Program-made: the position numbers and the translations under genes
In this document: positions 8,351 to 16,375 of the stretch, one piece after another
Layout: every line of letters starts with the position of its first letter
How positions within the stretch are numbered: position 1 is the stretch's first letter
NCBI GenBank assembly: GCA_016743945.1
Contig: JADGFI010000004.1
Coordinates: 268,484-332,483, forward strand
DNA: 64,000 nucleotides
DNA from: Desulfobacteraceae bacterium
GTDB taxonomy: Bacteria; Desulfobacterota; Desulfobacteria; Desulfobacterales; Desulfobacteraceae
Direction: 5' to 3'
The notes under the pieces: generated by a model
Told to the model about the DNA's origin: nothing
Database searches by the model: none
Seen by the model: only the letters and a program-made list of their open reading frames with translations

Positions 8351-10033
8351 ATGCCTGACAGATCTTTTACCATATCGGCAACACGGGACTTTCCTTACTA
8401 TCGCAGGGTATGGAAAAAGGTGGTCGTAATTCTCATGGCCTCAGCCTTCCTGCCTTTTGTCGTAATCGGTGGCGGCATGTATGTTTACATGGCCCGCACC
8501 ATCAAACATAAAACAATTGAGGTGCTTGAGACACAAGTTGTTTCTCATAAGAAAGGCATTGATTCGTTTTTGACCGAACGGACAATGGACCTGAAACTCA
8601 TTTCGGAAAATAACCGCCTGGCAGAAATGAGAGTGCCCGGTGCAATTGAGCAGGTTCTTTCCTTGCTTCAGAACGAGTTGCCATGTTTTCAGGACCTTGG
8701 TATCATCGGGCAGGATGGCGAGCACCTTGCCTATACAGGGCCATACGATCTTACCGCTAAAAATTACAGCGGTTCACCCTGGTTCAAAGCGGTTATGGCC
8801 CAAGGCATATATGTCAGTGATGTTTTTTCCGGTTTCAGGAACGACCCCCACTTCATAATAGCAGTGAAGCGAAATGAGGGGAAAAACGTCTGGGTTTTGA
8901 GAGCCACGGTCATGTCGGATATGTTCGACAACCTGGTCACCCGGGTAACAGGAAACAGAAAAGGGGATGCCTTTCTGATCAACGGCAAGGGAGAGTATCA
9001 GACAAATCCGAGAAATGGCGGGAAATTGATGATGAAATCCCAGGTTAGCCCTCCCGGCCATTTTCCAGGCGTGCAGATTGAGCAGAACGGGTCAGCCATT
9101 ACCTTGACGACCTGGCTTGAAACTATTCCCTGGCTATCTGTTGTGAGCATTGATAAAAAAGATATTTTTGAAGAGTTAAGACAAGTTCGGAATATAAGCG
9201 TCTTTGTTGTTTTGCTGTCAGGATTCATCATTATTCTTTCTATACTTTTTACCACAGACAGCCTGGTGTCCATGCTGGAAGAAAAAAAAAAGAATAAGCT
9301 TTGCCTGGACAGCCGGCTGACAAGAACTGCCTTTCTTGCATCTGCTATGAAATTGTCAAAAGGAGTTTTCAGCGACATGAACGACATCCTGTCCAATATC
9401 CATATCACGGCTACACTGATGAAAGAACGGGCAGGGGCGCAAAACCCAGGTGAAACAAATTTTTTGGCAGAACAGATTTTTTCGGAATCCATAAGGGGAA
9501 AAAACCTTATCGACGGATTTATCAGGTTTATAGCACCCAAAGATCCGGTTATTATGGATGTGGATATTCACATGATTTTAAACCGAATTTTGTTTTTTTT
9601 GAAAACACCCCTGATTGAAAAGAACATCGGTATCAGTACCGATTTTTATGATGAGATGCCATTTGTCAGAAGCGACGTTGCCGCACTGCATCAGGTTTTC
9701 TTGAATCTGATGTTAAACGCTTCTGCCGTTATCGGCTCGAACGGTTCAATAACCATATCTACATCCATGATAAAAAATTATGCAAGGATTTTGGTTTCAG
9801 ATAACGGGTCGGGCCTGGGAAATTCAGATATGGAACGTATTTTTGATGTTCAGCATTTGACAAAAAGGGGGGATTGGGGATTTGGTCTGGCAATCAGCCG
9901 GTTCACCATGGAAAAAATAGGCGGTGGAATTTTTGTTAAAAACAAAGGAAAACAGGGCGTGGTATTTGAAGTGCAGGTACCAAAGGCGTTTGTTGGAAAG
10001 TTTTTAGATTTAGAATCTGTGGTTTCTGGATGA
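8351..10033 (+). CDS. Degenerate histidine kinase with Cache sensor (no phospho-accepting His)
   Basis: This 560-residue protein has a membrane helix at about 22-44, a Cache sensor domain (to about 275) and a second helix at about 283-305. Its sensor closely resembles those of the kinases at 12654, 16376 and 47250, sharing the pattern YxGP...YS...WF...PHFIIAV. The expected H box is replaced by a stretch reading FSDMNDILSNI, with no His at the acceptor place. The ATPase domain keeps an N box (LNLMLNASAV), DNGSGLG and GFGLAIS. It may bind ATP but cannot autophosphorylate in the usual way. ATG 8351 is chosen because AGGAGG precedes it at 8337-8342. The stop overlaps the next start by 4 nt (ATGA), implying translational coupling. 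Confidence 0.82.
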   Translation: MPDRSFTISATRDFPYYRRVWKKVVVILMASAFLPFVVIGGGMYVYMARTIKHKTIEVLETQVVSHKKGIDSFLTERTMDLKLISENNRLAEMRVPGAIEQVLSLLQNELPCFQDLGIIGQDGEHLAYTGPYDLTAKNYSGSPWFKAVMAQGIYVSDVFSGFRNDPHFIIAVKRNEGKNVWVLRATVMSDMFDNLVTRVTGNRKGDAFLINGKGEYQTNPRNGGKLMMKSQVSPPGHFPGVQIEQNGSAITLTTWLETIPWLSVVSIDKKDIFEELRQVRNISVFVVLLSGFIIILSILFTTDSLVSMLEEKKKNKLCLDSRLTRTAFLASAMKLSKGVFSDMNDILSNIHITATLMKERAGAQNPGETNFLAEQIFSESIRGKNLIDGFIRFIAPKDPVIMDVDIHMILNRILFFLKTPLIEKNIGISTDFYDEMPFVRSDVAALHQVFLNLMLNASAVIGSNGSITISTSMIKNYARILVSDNGSGLGNSDMERIFDVQHLTKRGDWGFGLAISRFTMEKIGGGIFVKNKGKQGVVFEVQVPKAFVGKFLDLESVVSG

Positions 10034-12402
10034 TGCTGACCCGGGAAAATATTAAGCAGGCGATCAAAGCCATCGGTAAAAGAGCACCTGAGATTGCCTA
10101 CACCCTGCATACCATGCTGGGAAAGGGACGGATCGACCTGCTGCCTGGGCCGGAAAGCCCGGAAAAATCGGATGAGCATAGGCTCTATTTTCTTTTTGGC
10201 GACAAGAAAGTTTTTGTCAATAAATTTCAGTTTTTTACCAGCGGCACCCCCTGTCTTGAACAGGCATTGCTGATTCAGTACGGAGAAATGGCGCAAACAC
10301 GTAATTTGTTCCATAAGGAGCCTTTTGCAAGCCCTGGAAAACATGTTTCAAAAACAGATACAGCCGGTCTTTGGCTGATGCTTGATTATGAAATCGACCT
10401 GGCTTTGGATCGGCTAAAAGAACAGATTGCACTAAACCTGAAAAAAGCGGAAAGTTCTCCCGATAACAGGGCAAATGAAAGTTGTTTGATCACTGCACTG
10501 GGGCAAAGACATAAAAAACTTTTGGACATAAGAAACGATATCATTACTCAAAGCGATTTTCAGGCCCCCCCCCTACTTTTCCGGGGGGTGATAAACGATG
10601 ATACAATGGCCTCCTTTGTGAAATTTGAGTTTTCCCGGGAAAGGCTCATGGAGGCTGCCCGCCTCAATCTGGAATTTTTTCACATCCGTTTCTTGTTAAA
10701 CTGCCTGGCAACAGGGACGGACAACCTGCTGTTTAGCTGTGTTGCAAAAGGAGAGATACAGGGGCTGATTTTTCTGGAAATAATAAGAAAATTCTTTTAC
10801 AGCGGAGTTGAAGTCAAATATTTTGCAACCCGCCAAAAATCAGGTTCCCAAAACGATCCTGTCTCGGTCAAAGGTGTTGGTACCTTTATTATGGCCAGTG
10901 TCTGGATGCTCTGGAAAAGCAATTACCCCAAAGTAAAAGAGATCTTTCTTGAATCGGAGATCGAAGCTGAGACCTTTTACGCATCCATGGGATTCCACAA
11001 AAGGGGGCCTTACAGGTATGCGCTCAAATCTCCAGAAGGTCGTCTTTTGACCACTATTGCAGCAATGGCAGCCTCTCCAAAAAATAGGCACCCTTCCATT
11101 ACAAATCATTTGTGCAAAAGAGTTTCAGGACAGATAAAAGTTTTCAAGGGCAAGACTGCAAACAAACGATACAAGAGAGCCCTGGAGTTTATAAAAATTG
11201 CGCTTCATCCTGCCAGTTCCGATCTTCTGGCTAGAACGGCGGTATCCATGCTCCTGAAACACAAAAGTCGTCTTCTTGAGGCAGACACCCTGTTTACTCT
11301 TGCAAAAGCCTTTGGCCGTGTTAGAACAGCGGAGAAGTTAAATACCCCACCTCTTCGTGTCTCGGTTGTAATTGATAAAAGATACCGCGATCACCTCATG
11401 GGGGTCACCCATCTTGAAAATTACAGGCGGATCAATGCTGTGGAGGATTTACTGAAAAACAAATGCCTGGATGGAAAATGGTCCAAGATTACACCCCGCT
11501 TTGCCCAAAAGAGTGAACTGACATGGGTGCACACGGTTGATTATGTTGAAAAAGTTGAGAAAACAGCCGGGAAACCTCTTTCTTCCCTTGATTTTGATAC
11601 ACAGACGACGGAAGAATCCTGGTCAACCGCCAGGCTGGCGGCAGGTGGTGTTTTCTCTCTGCTTGACGAGATAATGTCAGGCAGGTCATCCAGGGGGGTT
11701 GCATTCGTAAGGCCGCCGGGTCATCATGCCGGACCCGGCAAGGGAGGAGGATTCTGTATTTTCAACAATATCGCCCTGGGCGCAAGGTATCTGAAACAAA
11801 GGTACTCCCTTTCAAAGCTGATGATCATTGACATTGATGCCCACCACGGCAACGGCACTCAGGACGTGTTTTATGACACCGATGAAGTCCTTTTTGTTTC
11901 AATTCACGAGTCAGGCTCTTTTCCCGGCACAGGAAGGATTGAAGAAACGGGAAAAGGAAAGGGCAAAGGGTTTACAATTAATATTCCCCTGGAAAAAGGC
12001 AGCCGAACTAGGGAGGTCGCAAGAGCACTTTATTTTCTTGCAGGGCCGGTTGCCCAGGAGTACGCACCCCAGATAATTCTTGTTTCCCTGGGCTTTGACC
12101 TTTATATCCATGACCGCCTGGCAGGCATGAACGTGACCCCGAACGGATACGCCCTTATCATCTCACTTCTTCTTGAGATGGCAGAGAACTCTGCAGGAGG
12201 GAAGATAGCCTTTGTCATGGAAGGGGGATACAGCATAAAGGGTATCCGGGAATGCGGCCTTGCCGCCATGAAAGAGATCTGTAATGTGCCGGGTGTAAGC
12301 CAGGATAACGTAGACCTAGTTCGGAAAAGTGATTTTAGCCGTCTGTCAGGTCTCAGGAAAATCACAAAAATTCATAAAAACCATTGGAAAGTATTGCAGT
12401 AA
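10030..12402 (+). CDS. Fusion of a GNAT-type acetyltransferase region and a histone-deacetylase-family domain
   Basis: A 790-residue protein. Residues about 445-765 form an arginase/HDAC-fold deacetylase with all active-site elements: the His pair H565-H566 in PPGHHAGPG, zinc ligands D603 and H605 in DIDAHHGNG, third ligand D690 in LGFDLYIHD, and catalytic Tyr Y734 in EGGYS. Residues about 190-335 look like a GNAT acetyltransferase, ending with the typical FYASMGFHKRGPYRYAL strand. The first 190 residues are unassigned. The family acts on acetyl-lysine, acetylated polyamines or acetoin-related substrates; the real substrate is not visible here. It overlaps the degenerate kinase gene, which suggests that acetylation state is tied to the Cache signal. 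Confidence 0.85.
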   Translation: MMLTRENIKQAIKAIGKRAPEIAYTLHTMLGKGRIDLLPGPESPEKSDEHRLYFLFGDKKVFVNKFQFFTSGTPCLEQALLIQYGEMAQTRNLFHKEPFASPGKHVSKTDTAGLWLMLDYEIDLALDRLKEQIALNLKKAESSPDNRANESCLITALGQRHKKLLDIRNDIITQSDFQAPPLLFRGVINDDTMASFVKFEFSRERLMEAARLNLEFFHIRFLLNCLATGTDNLLFSCVAKGEIQGLIFLEIIRKFFYSGVEVKYFATRQKSGSQNDPVSVKGVGTFIMASVWMLWKSNYPKVKEIFLESEIEAETFYASMGFHKRGPYRYALKSPEGRLLTTIAAMAASPKNRHPSITNHLCKRVSGQIKVFKGKTANKRYKRALEFIKIALHPASSDLLARTAVSMLLKHKSRLLEADTLFTLAKAFGRVRTAEKLNTPPLRVSVVIDKRYRDHLMGVTHLENYRRINAVEDLLKNKCLDGKWSKITPRFAQKSELTWVHTVDYVEKVEKTAGKPLSSLDFDTQTTEESWSTARLAAGGVFSLLDEIMSGRSSRGVAFVRPPGHHAGPGKGGGFCIFNNIALGARYLKQRYSLSKLMIIDIDAHHGNGTQDVFYDTDEVLFVSIHESGSFPGTGRIEETGKGKGKGFTINIPLEKGSRTREVARALYFLAGPVAQEYAPQIILVSLGFDLYIHDRLAGMNVTPNGYALIISLLLEMAENSAGGKIAFVMEGGYSIKGIRECGLAAMKEICNVPGVSQDNVDLVRKSDFSRLSGLRKITKIHKNHWKVLQ

Positions 12403-12550
12403 ATTTCCCAAACTGTCATATGACGATTTCCACCCCTGTCTTCTGTGTGATGACAATCCGCTAAAACAGCAGGTTTCTTTAATCCTATCCCATCAGAATT
12501 AATTATTGAATTACAACACCTTATCCGAATGTTACAGGGATTAACCTTGC

Positions 12551-12566
12551 TGGCACACTTGTTGAT
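12551..12566 (+). promoter_or_regulatory. Possible sigma-54 promoter before the Cache kinase gene
   Basis: TGGCAC (12551-12556), five bases and TTGAT (12562-12566). The -24 box is exact; the -12 box has A for C. Transcription would begin near 12577, about 77 nt before the start codon. The same form is found at 16306 before a paralogous kinase. Confidence 0.4.
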
Positions 12567-12653
12567 ATCTGTATTGTGTAAACGTATTTATTGGGATTGG
12601 ATTATTTTACAAAAATAAACACATCCTAGGGACCGAGGATAGAGAGGGACTGC

Positions 12654-14366
12654 ATGGATCAAAACATAGAAAAACAGGAAAAGACAAAGTATTCTCATAT
12701 TTTTCGCAGGTTCATTTTCCTCACCTTGATCTGTTCCCTTGTTCCTCTGCTCCTTGCCGGATGGGCCATCAATATCCATTATTCAAGGTTTGCCAGGGAA
12801 CGGATGGTTAAAACCCTTGAAACCAGGGTAGACTACCACAGGAAAATCATAGAACTTTTTCTTAAGGAAAACAGAGCAAAACTGGATTTCATCGCCAGCA
12901 CGCATTCAATAGAATTTTTGACAAAAAAGGATCATCTCAGCCAAATTTTAAAAAGTGTTAACCGTGATGCCTGGACCCTGACCGATATCGGCATAATAGA
13001 TGAAAATGGAGATCACCTTGCTTATGTGGGGCCTTACGACCTGATAGACAAAAATTATTCCAGCACATTCTGGTTCAAGGAGGTGATGGAAAAGGGAAGC
13101 TATACCAGTGACATGTTTATGGGGTTCAGGAAAGAGCCCCACTTTGTAATGGCAGTTATAAAAAATGAAAATGAAAAACGCTGGATATTGAGAGCCACGG
13201 TCAATACAGATAGGTTTTGTTCCCTGGTGGAGGATTTAAGGATCGGCAAGACAGGGGAAGTGTATATTCTAAACAGCAAAGGGATCTATCAGACCCGTCC
13301 CGGTTCCGGTGGCAAGATTATGAATCAGGCGCCGGGATTTGAAGGTCAAATCCATGATGGGTTGAAATTTAAGACCATAAAAATACTGGATAAGGATGTA
13401 AAGACCCGAAAAATTGTTTGGGAAACCTGGCTCAAAGATCCAAAGTGGCTCCTGGTGGTGCGAGTTGATGAACAAGAGCTCTTTGTCGAGGTCAGCCATG
13501 CCAACAGGGCCACCTTGGTATCACTCCATATCAGCGCATTGATTATTCTTATTGTCACCATACTCATCACCCGCCATATGGTTTCAATTATTAAAAAAAG
13601 AGATGACAAGGTCCAAGGAATGAACAACCAGCTCATGCAGGCAGGAAAGCTGGCATCCATAGGAGAGCTTTCCGCAGGGGTCGCACATGAAATAAACAAT
13701 CCCCTTGCCATTATTCTGACCGAGCATCAGCTTCTTATAGAAACGGAAAAAGCAAGGCCCATAACAGATGAAATCCTAGGGGAACAATTTGCAGGATCAT
13801 TGAACCAGATAGGCAAACAAGTGCACCGGTGTGCGTATATTACCAAAAATCTTATGAAGTTCGCCCGGAGGACCCGGTCTGTTATCGAAACAGTGAACGT
13901 CAACCTATTTGTAAGAGAAGTGATTGACCTGATGGAAAGGGAAGCCAAATCAGACGGCATAACCTTCAACTCTATATTGGACGCTCACCTTCCCACCATT
14001 CTGACGGACCCGTCACAGCTTCAGCAGGTATTTTTGAACTTTATCAACAATGCAATCGATGCCCATGAAGACAAAGGTTTGGGGCTTATAACCATAACAA
14101 CCTGCCCTGCAAAGGACAAAGGGATCATCATTACCGTGGAAGATACGGGAAATGGCATAAAAAAGGATAACATTGGTAAAATTTTCGATCCCTTTTTCAC
14201 CACAAAAGCGCCCGGGCGCGGCACAGGTTTGGGGCTCTCCATCTGTTACAGCATTGTAAAGCAGCTGGGCGGCACTATCCGTGTTGAAAGTGAGATTGGA
14301 AAAGGAACTCTCTTTTGTCTGACTTTTCCGTTTAAACCGCCCGATGATCTTATGAAACAAGGATGA
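12654..14366 (+). CDS. Membrane sensor histidine kinase (Cache-HisKA-HATPase)
   Basis: A 570-residue protein with a membrane helix at about 22-42, a Cache sensor (about 45-290), a second helix at about 295-315, HisKA with H345 in [10 protein letters not shown], an N box (FINNAIDAH) and a complete G box (GRGTGLGLS). The sensor shares DIGIIDENGDHLAYVGPYDL with little change with the kinases at 8351, 16376 and 47250. A small ligand such as a carboxylate or amino acid is usual for Cache domains but cannot be named here. The start ATG has GAGAGGGA upstream. The receiver gene begins 66 nt downstream and is the likely partner. Confidence 0.92.
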   Translation: MDQNIEKQEKTKYSHIFRRFIFLTLICSLVPLLLAGWAINIHYSRFARERMVKTLETRVDYHRKIIELFLKENRAKLDFIASTHSIEFLTKKDHLSQILKSVNRDAWTLTDIGIIDENGDHLAYVGPYDLIDKNYSSTFWFKEVMEKGSYTSDMFMGFRKEPHFVMAVIKNENEKRWILRATVNTDRFCSLVEDLRIGKTGEVYILNSKGIYQTRPGSGGKIMNQAPGFEGQIHDGLKFKTIKILDKDVKTRKIVWETWLKDPKWLLVVRVDEQELFVEVSHANRATLVSLHISALIILIVTILITRHMVSIIKKRDDKVQGMNNQLMQAGKLASIGELSAGVAHEINNPLAIILTEHQLLIETEKARPITDEILGEQFAGSLNQIGKQVHRCAYITKNLMKFARRTRSVIETVNVNLFVREVIDLMEREAKSDGITFNSILDAHLPTILTDPSQLQQVFLNFINNAIDAHEDKGLGLITITTCPAKDKGIIITVEDTGNGIKKDNIGKIFDPFFTTKAPGRGTGLGLSICYSIVKQLGGTIRVESEIGKGTLFCLTFPFKPPDDLMKQG

Positions 14367-14432
14367 TACGAATGATGTACGTAAGAGAAGGATAACAACT
14401 TCACCAAACATTAATTATGAGGAGGAAGTATT

Positions 14433-14882
14433 ATGATAGGAACTAAAATTTTATTGGTGGACGATGAAGAAATATTTGCTGACAACATGGCCAAACTGCT
14501 TCGACTCAGAAATTACCTCGTCACTGCTGTCTATAACGGAGAAACGGCCATAAAGACCCTTGAAAAAGAAAAGTTTGATGTGGTTATTCTTGACCTGAAA
14601 ATGCCGGGGATGAATGGTATCGCGACCTTAAAGGAGATCAAAAGTCTGGGTCTTTTCACTGAAACACTTCTTCTTACGGGCCATGGATCCATTGACGCTG
14701 CCGTAGAAGCCATTCGTCTGGGCGCCTACGATTTTCTCAATAAACCCTGTGATATTGATGATCTCGTTGAAAAAATCGAAGGTGCAGGGCGCAAAAAAGA
14801 TGACGCCTGGAAAAAGGATATGGAAGAAAAGCTCAAGAGAGTCGTAGAATCACCCTCGGATGCCTTTAAGCTATTCGATTGA
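14433..14882 (+). CDS. Stand-alone response-regulator receiver
   Basis: 149 residues: one receiver domain with acidic DDEE at the start, phospho-acceptor D54 in ILDLKMPG, T/S in LTGHGS and K in NKPC, plus a lysine/glutamate-rich tail of about 25 residues with no DNA-binding domain. A strong GAGGAGGAA ribosome site lies upstream. It follows the Cache kinase and should be its partner. With no output domain it must pass on its signal by protein contact or by phosphotransfer. Confidence 0.92.
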   Translation: MIGTKILLVDDEEIFADNMAKLLRLRNYLVTAVYNGETAIKTLEKEKFDVVILDLKMPGMNGIATLKEIKSLGLFTETLLLTGHGSIDAAVEAIRLGAYDFLNKPCDIDDLVEKIEGAGRKKDDAWKKDMEEKLKRVVESPSDAFKLFD

Positions 14883-14923
14883 GCTGTATCTGGCGGTGAT
14901 TTTTTTATAAACCGGAGTTTTTT

Positions 14924-15310
14924 TTGAAAAAATTAGAAAAATTAAAAATAAAAGTAAAGAATCTTAAAAAGGAAATCTTGGCGATTTATTATGCATATCA
15001 CCATCCGGGAACACCCCTATTATCAAAAGTTCTTATTTTGTTTACCCTGGGATATGCATTAAGTCCAATTGATCTTATTCCGGATTTTATTCCGATTTTA
15101 GGGTATGTGGATGACCTTTTAATTCTTCCTTTATTGATAATACTTTCAATTAAATTAATTCCCCGTGAAATCATGGAAGAATCAAGGGGGAAAGCGGAAA
15201 CTCAACCCTTACGACTGAAAAAAAATTGGGTTTTTGCCATGGGGTTTATACTTATCTGGATAACATTGTTATTGTATGTTCTTGTATACTATAAGTATCT
15301 GAACAATTAG
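14924..15310 (+). CDS. YkvA-family (DUF1232) small membrane protein
   Basis: A 128-residue protein with the DUF1232 signature: LGYALSPIDLIPDFIP followed by LGYVDDLLILPL. Two to three hydrophobic segments are present, including a C-terminal helix at about 103-123. The start is a TTG (14924) after CCGGAG; no ATG is available upstream in this frame. The function of the family is unknown. It sits 41 nt after a receiver gene and 10 nt before an exchanger-like gene, so it belongs to this operon. Confidence 0.8.
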   Translation: MKKLEKLKIKVKNLKKEILAIYYAYHHPGTPLLSKVLILFTLGYALSPIDLIPDFIPILGYVDDLLILPLLIILSIKLIPREIMEESRGKAETQPLRLKKNWVFAMGFILIWITLLLYVLVYYKYLNN

Positions 15311-15320
15311 GAGGAAAGCC

Positions 15321-16166
15321 ATGAAGCAATTCCTGGTGAATTCTGTAGGTCGGCTGGACATGGTATGTTGGGTTTTGGTGGTGATATTTTTTTGTAGCTG
15401 TTCATTGATGTTCAATGGAAACTTGAGCCAGTCTTTTATAGCGGCCGGAGGGGTCGTGTTGGTCATGATTTTGATCGGATTGTCCATTGAGGTCATCATT
15501 GAAACCTTGAAGGACGTAAAAGGTCTGGGTACGATCACCGGGTTTATTACCAACGGGCCGGAGCTTGTTTGTTTGATCGTCGGCCTGGTAGGAGGGGATG
15601 TGCTGTTTGCCGCCAGCACCCCTTTGGGGTCGAATTTTATGAACCCGATTTTATTAATAACGGCAGCATTGGTTTGCGGTGTGTTATTAAAAACACTTCA
15701 AACAAACTGGAAATACAGTTTGACCTGCATCTTGCTGACTGCCAGCCTGGCCGTGAGTTTTTATGGGATTCCCATTAAAGCTCATATGTATTGGGTGGTG
15801 ATAGGGCTAATTGTGTCCATAACTCTTTTCTTTAAACGACCGTCGGAAGATGCTGAGGATTCCGAGGAAGAAGAAGTTATTCCTAAATGGTCTCTGATCC
15901 CGGCAGTTGCTATCTTAATTCTTGCAGGTTATTTTCTTGATCCGGTTGTGACCTTTGCCTCGGAGCAGAGTCATGCCCCAAAAGGGGTGATCGGATTTTT
16001 CGTTCTGGCCACGCTTTCAAGTTGGCCGGAATTCAAATGCTGTATGGGACTTTTGACTCGCAAAAAATACCTTGCAGCCATATTAAATATTACCGTGAGC
16101 AATATTACAAATATCTGGTTGGCCATTGCAGGGGTTACCATGTATTTTTTTATGAATATCTCCTGA
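15321..16166 (+). CDS. Sodium/calcium-exchanger-like (CaCA superfamily) membrane protein
   Basis: A 281-residue protein with about ten hydrophobic segments. Two alpha-repeat-like stretches are visible: GFITNGPELVCLIVGLVGGD with STPLGSNFMNP in the first half, and LATLSSWPEFKCCMGLLTRK with NITVSNITNIW in the second. The paired acidic residue plus GSN/SN motifs are typical of cation:Ca2+ exchangers. An acidic loop (EDAEDSEEEEV, about 176-186) divides the halves and could bind Ca2+. Length is short for the family (usually 310-360). The AGGAGGAAA ribosome site is strong. The exchanged ion is not certain. Confidence 0.75.
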   Translation: MKQFLVNSVGRLDMVCWVLVVIFFCSCSLMFNGNLSQSFIAAGGVVLVMILIGLSIEVIIETLKDVKGLGTITGFITNGPELVCLIVGLVGGDVLFAASTPLGSNFMNPILLITAALVCGVLLKTLQTNWKYSLTCILLTASLAVSFYGIPIKAHMYWVVIGLIVSITLFFKRPSEDAEDSEEEEVIPKWSLIPAVAILILAGYFLDPVVTFASEQSHAPKGVIGFFVLATLSSWPEFKCCMGLLTRKKYLAAILNITVSNITNIWLAIAGVTMYFFMNIS

Positions 16167-16208
16167 ATTTGTCGACTGTTTTTAAATTTGCTTTACAATG
16201 TGTAAAAA

Positions 16209-16256
16209 AAACTGACATGTGAAACCGGAATGTGTAATGGTTTTTCATGTCAGTTT
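16209..16256 (+). terminator. Long hairpin after the exchanger-like gene
   Basis: AAACTGACATG (16209-16219) and CATGTCAGTTT (16246-16256) form an 11-bp perfect stem, extended inward by GAAACC/GGTTTT pairing. No long T run follows on this strand. It lies between two transcription units and is a likely terminator or processing site. Confidence 0.5.
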
Positions 16257-16305
16257 ATGCTTTATTTTCAATTGGTTATGATTATTGTAGAATTGCGTTT
16301 TTACC

Positions 16306-16321
16306 TGGCATGTATTTTGAT
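16306..16321 (+). promoter_or_regulatory. Possible sigma-54 promoter before the Cache kinase gene
   Basis: TGGCAT (16306-16311), five bases, then TTGAT (16317-16321). It has the same deviation at -12 as the elements at 1811 and 12551. It lies about 55 nt before the proposed TTG start and just after a hairpin, the place where a promoter is expected. Confidence 0.4.
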
Positions 16322-16375
16322 ACTAAAGGAAACGATAGGTGTTGATTATGGAAATGTGTAAAAAGGAAAAAAATA

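Noticed and set aside
8196..8429. 77-residue frame before the pseudo-kinase
   Set aside because: It spans the promoter and ribosome site of the pseudo-kinase gene and overlaps its coding start.
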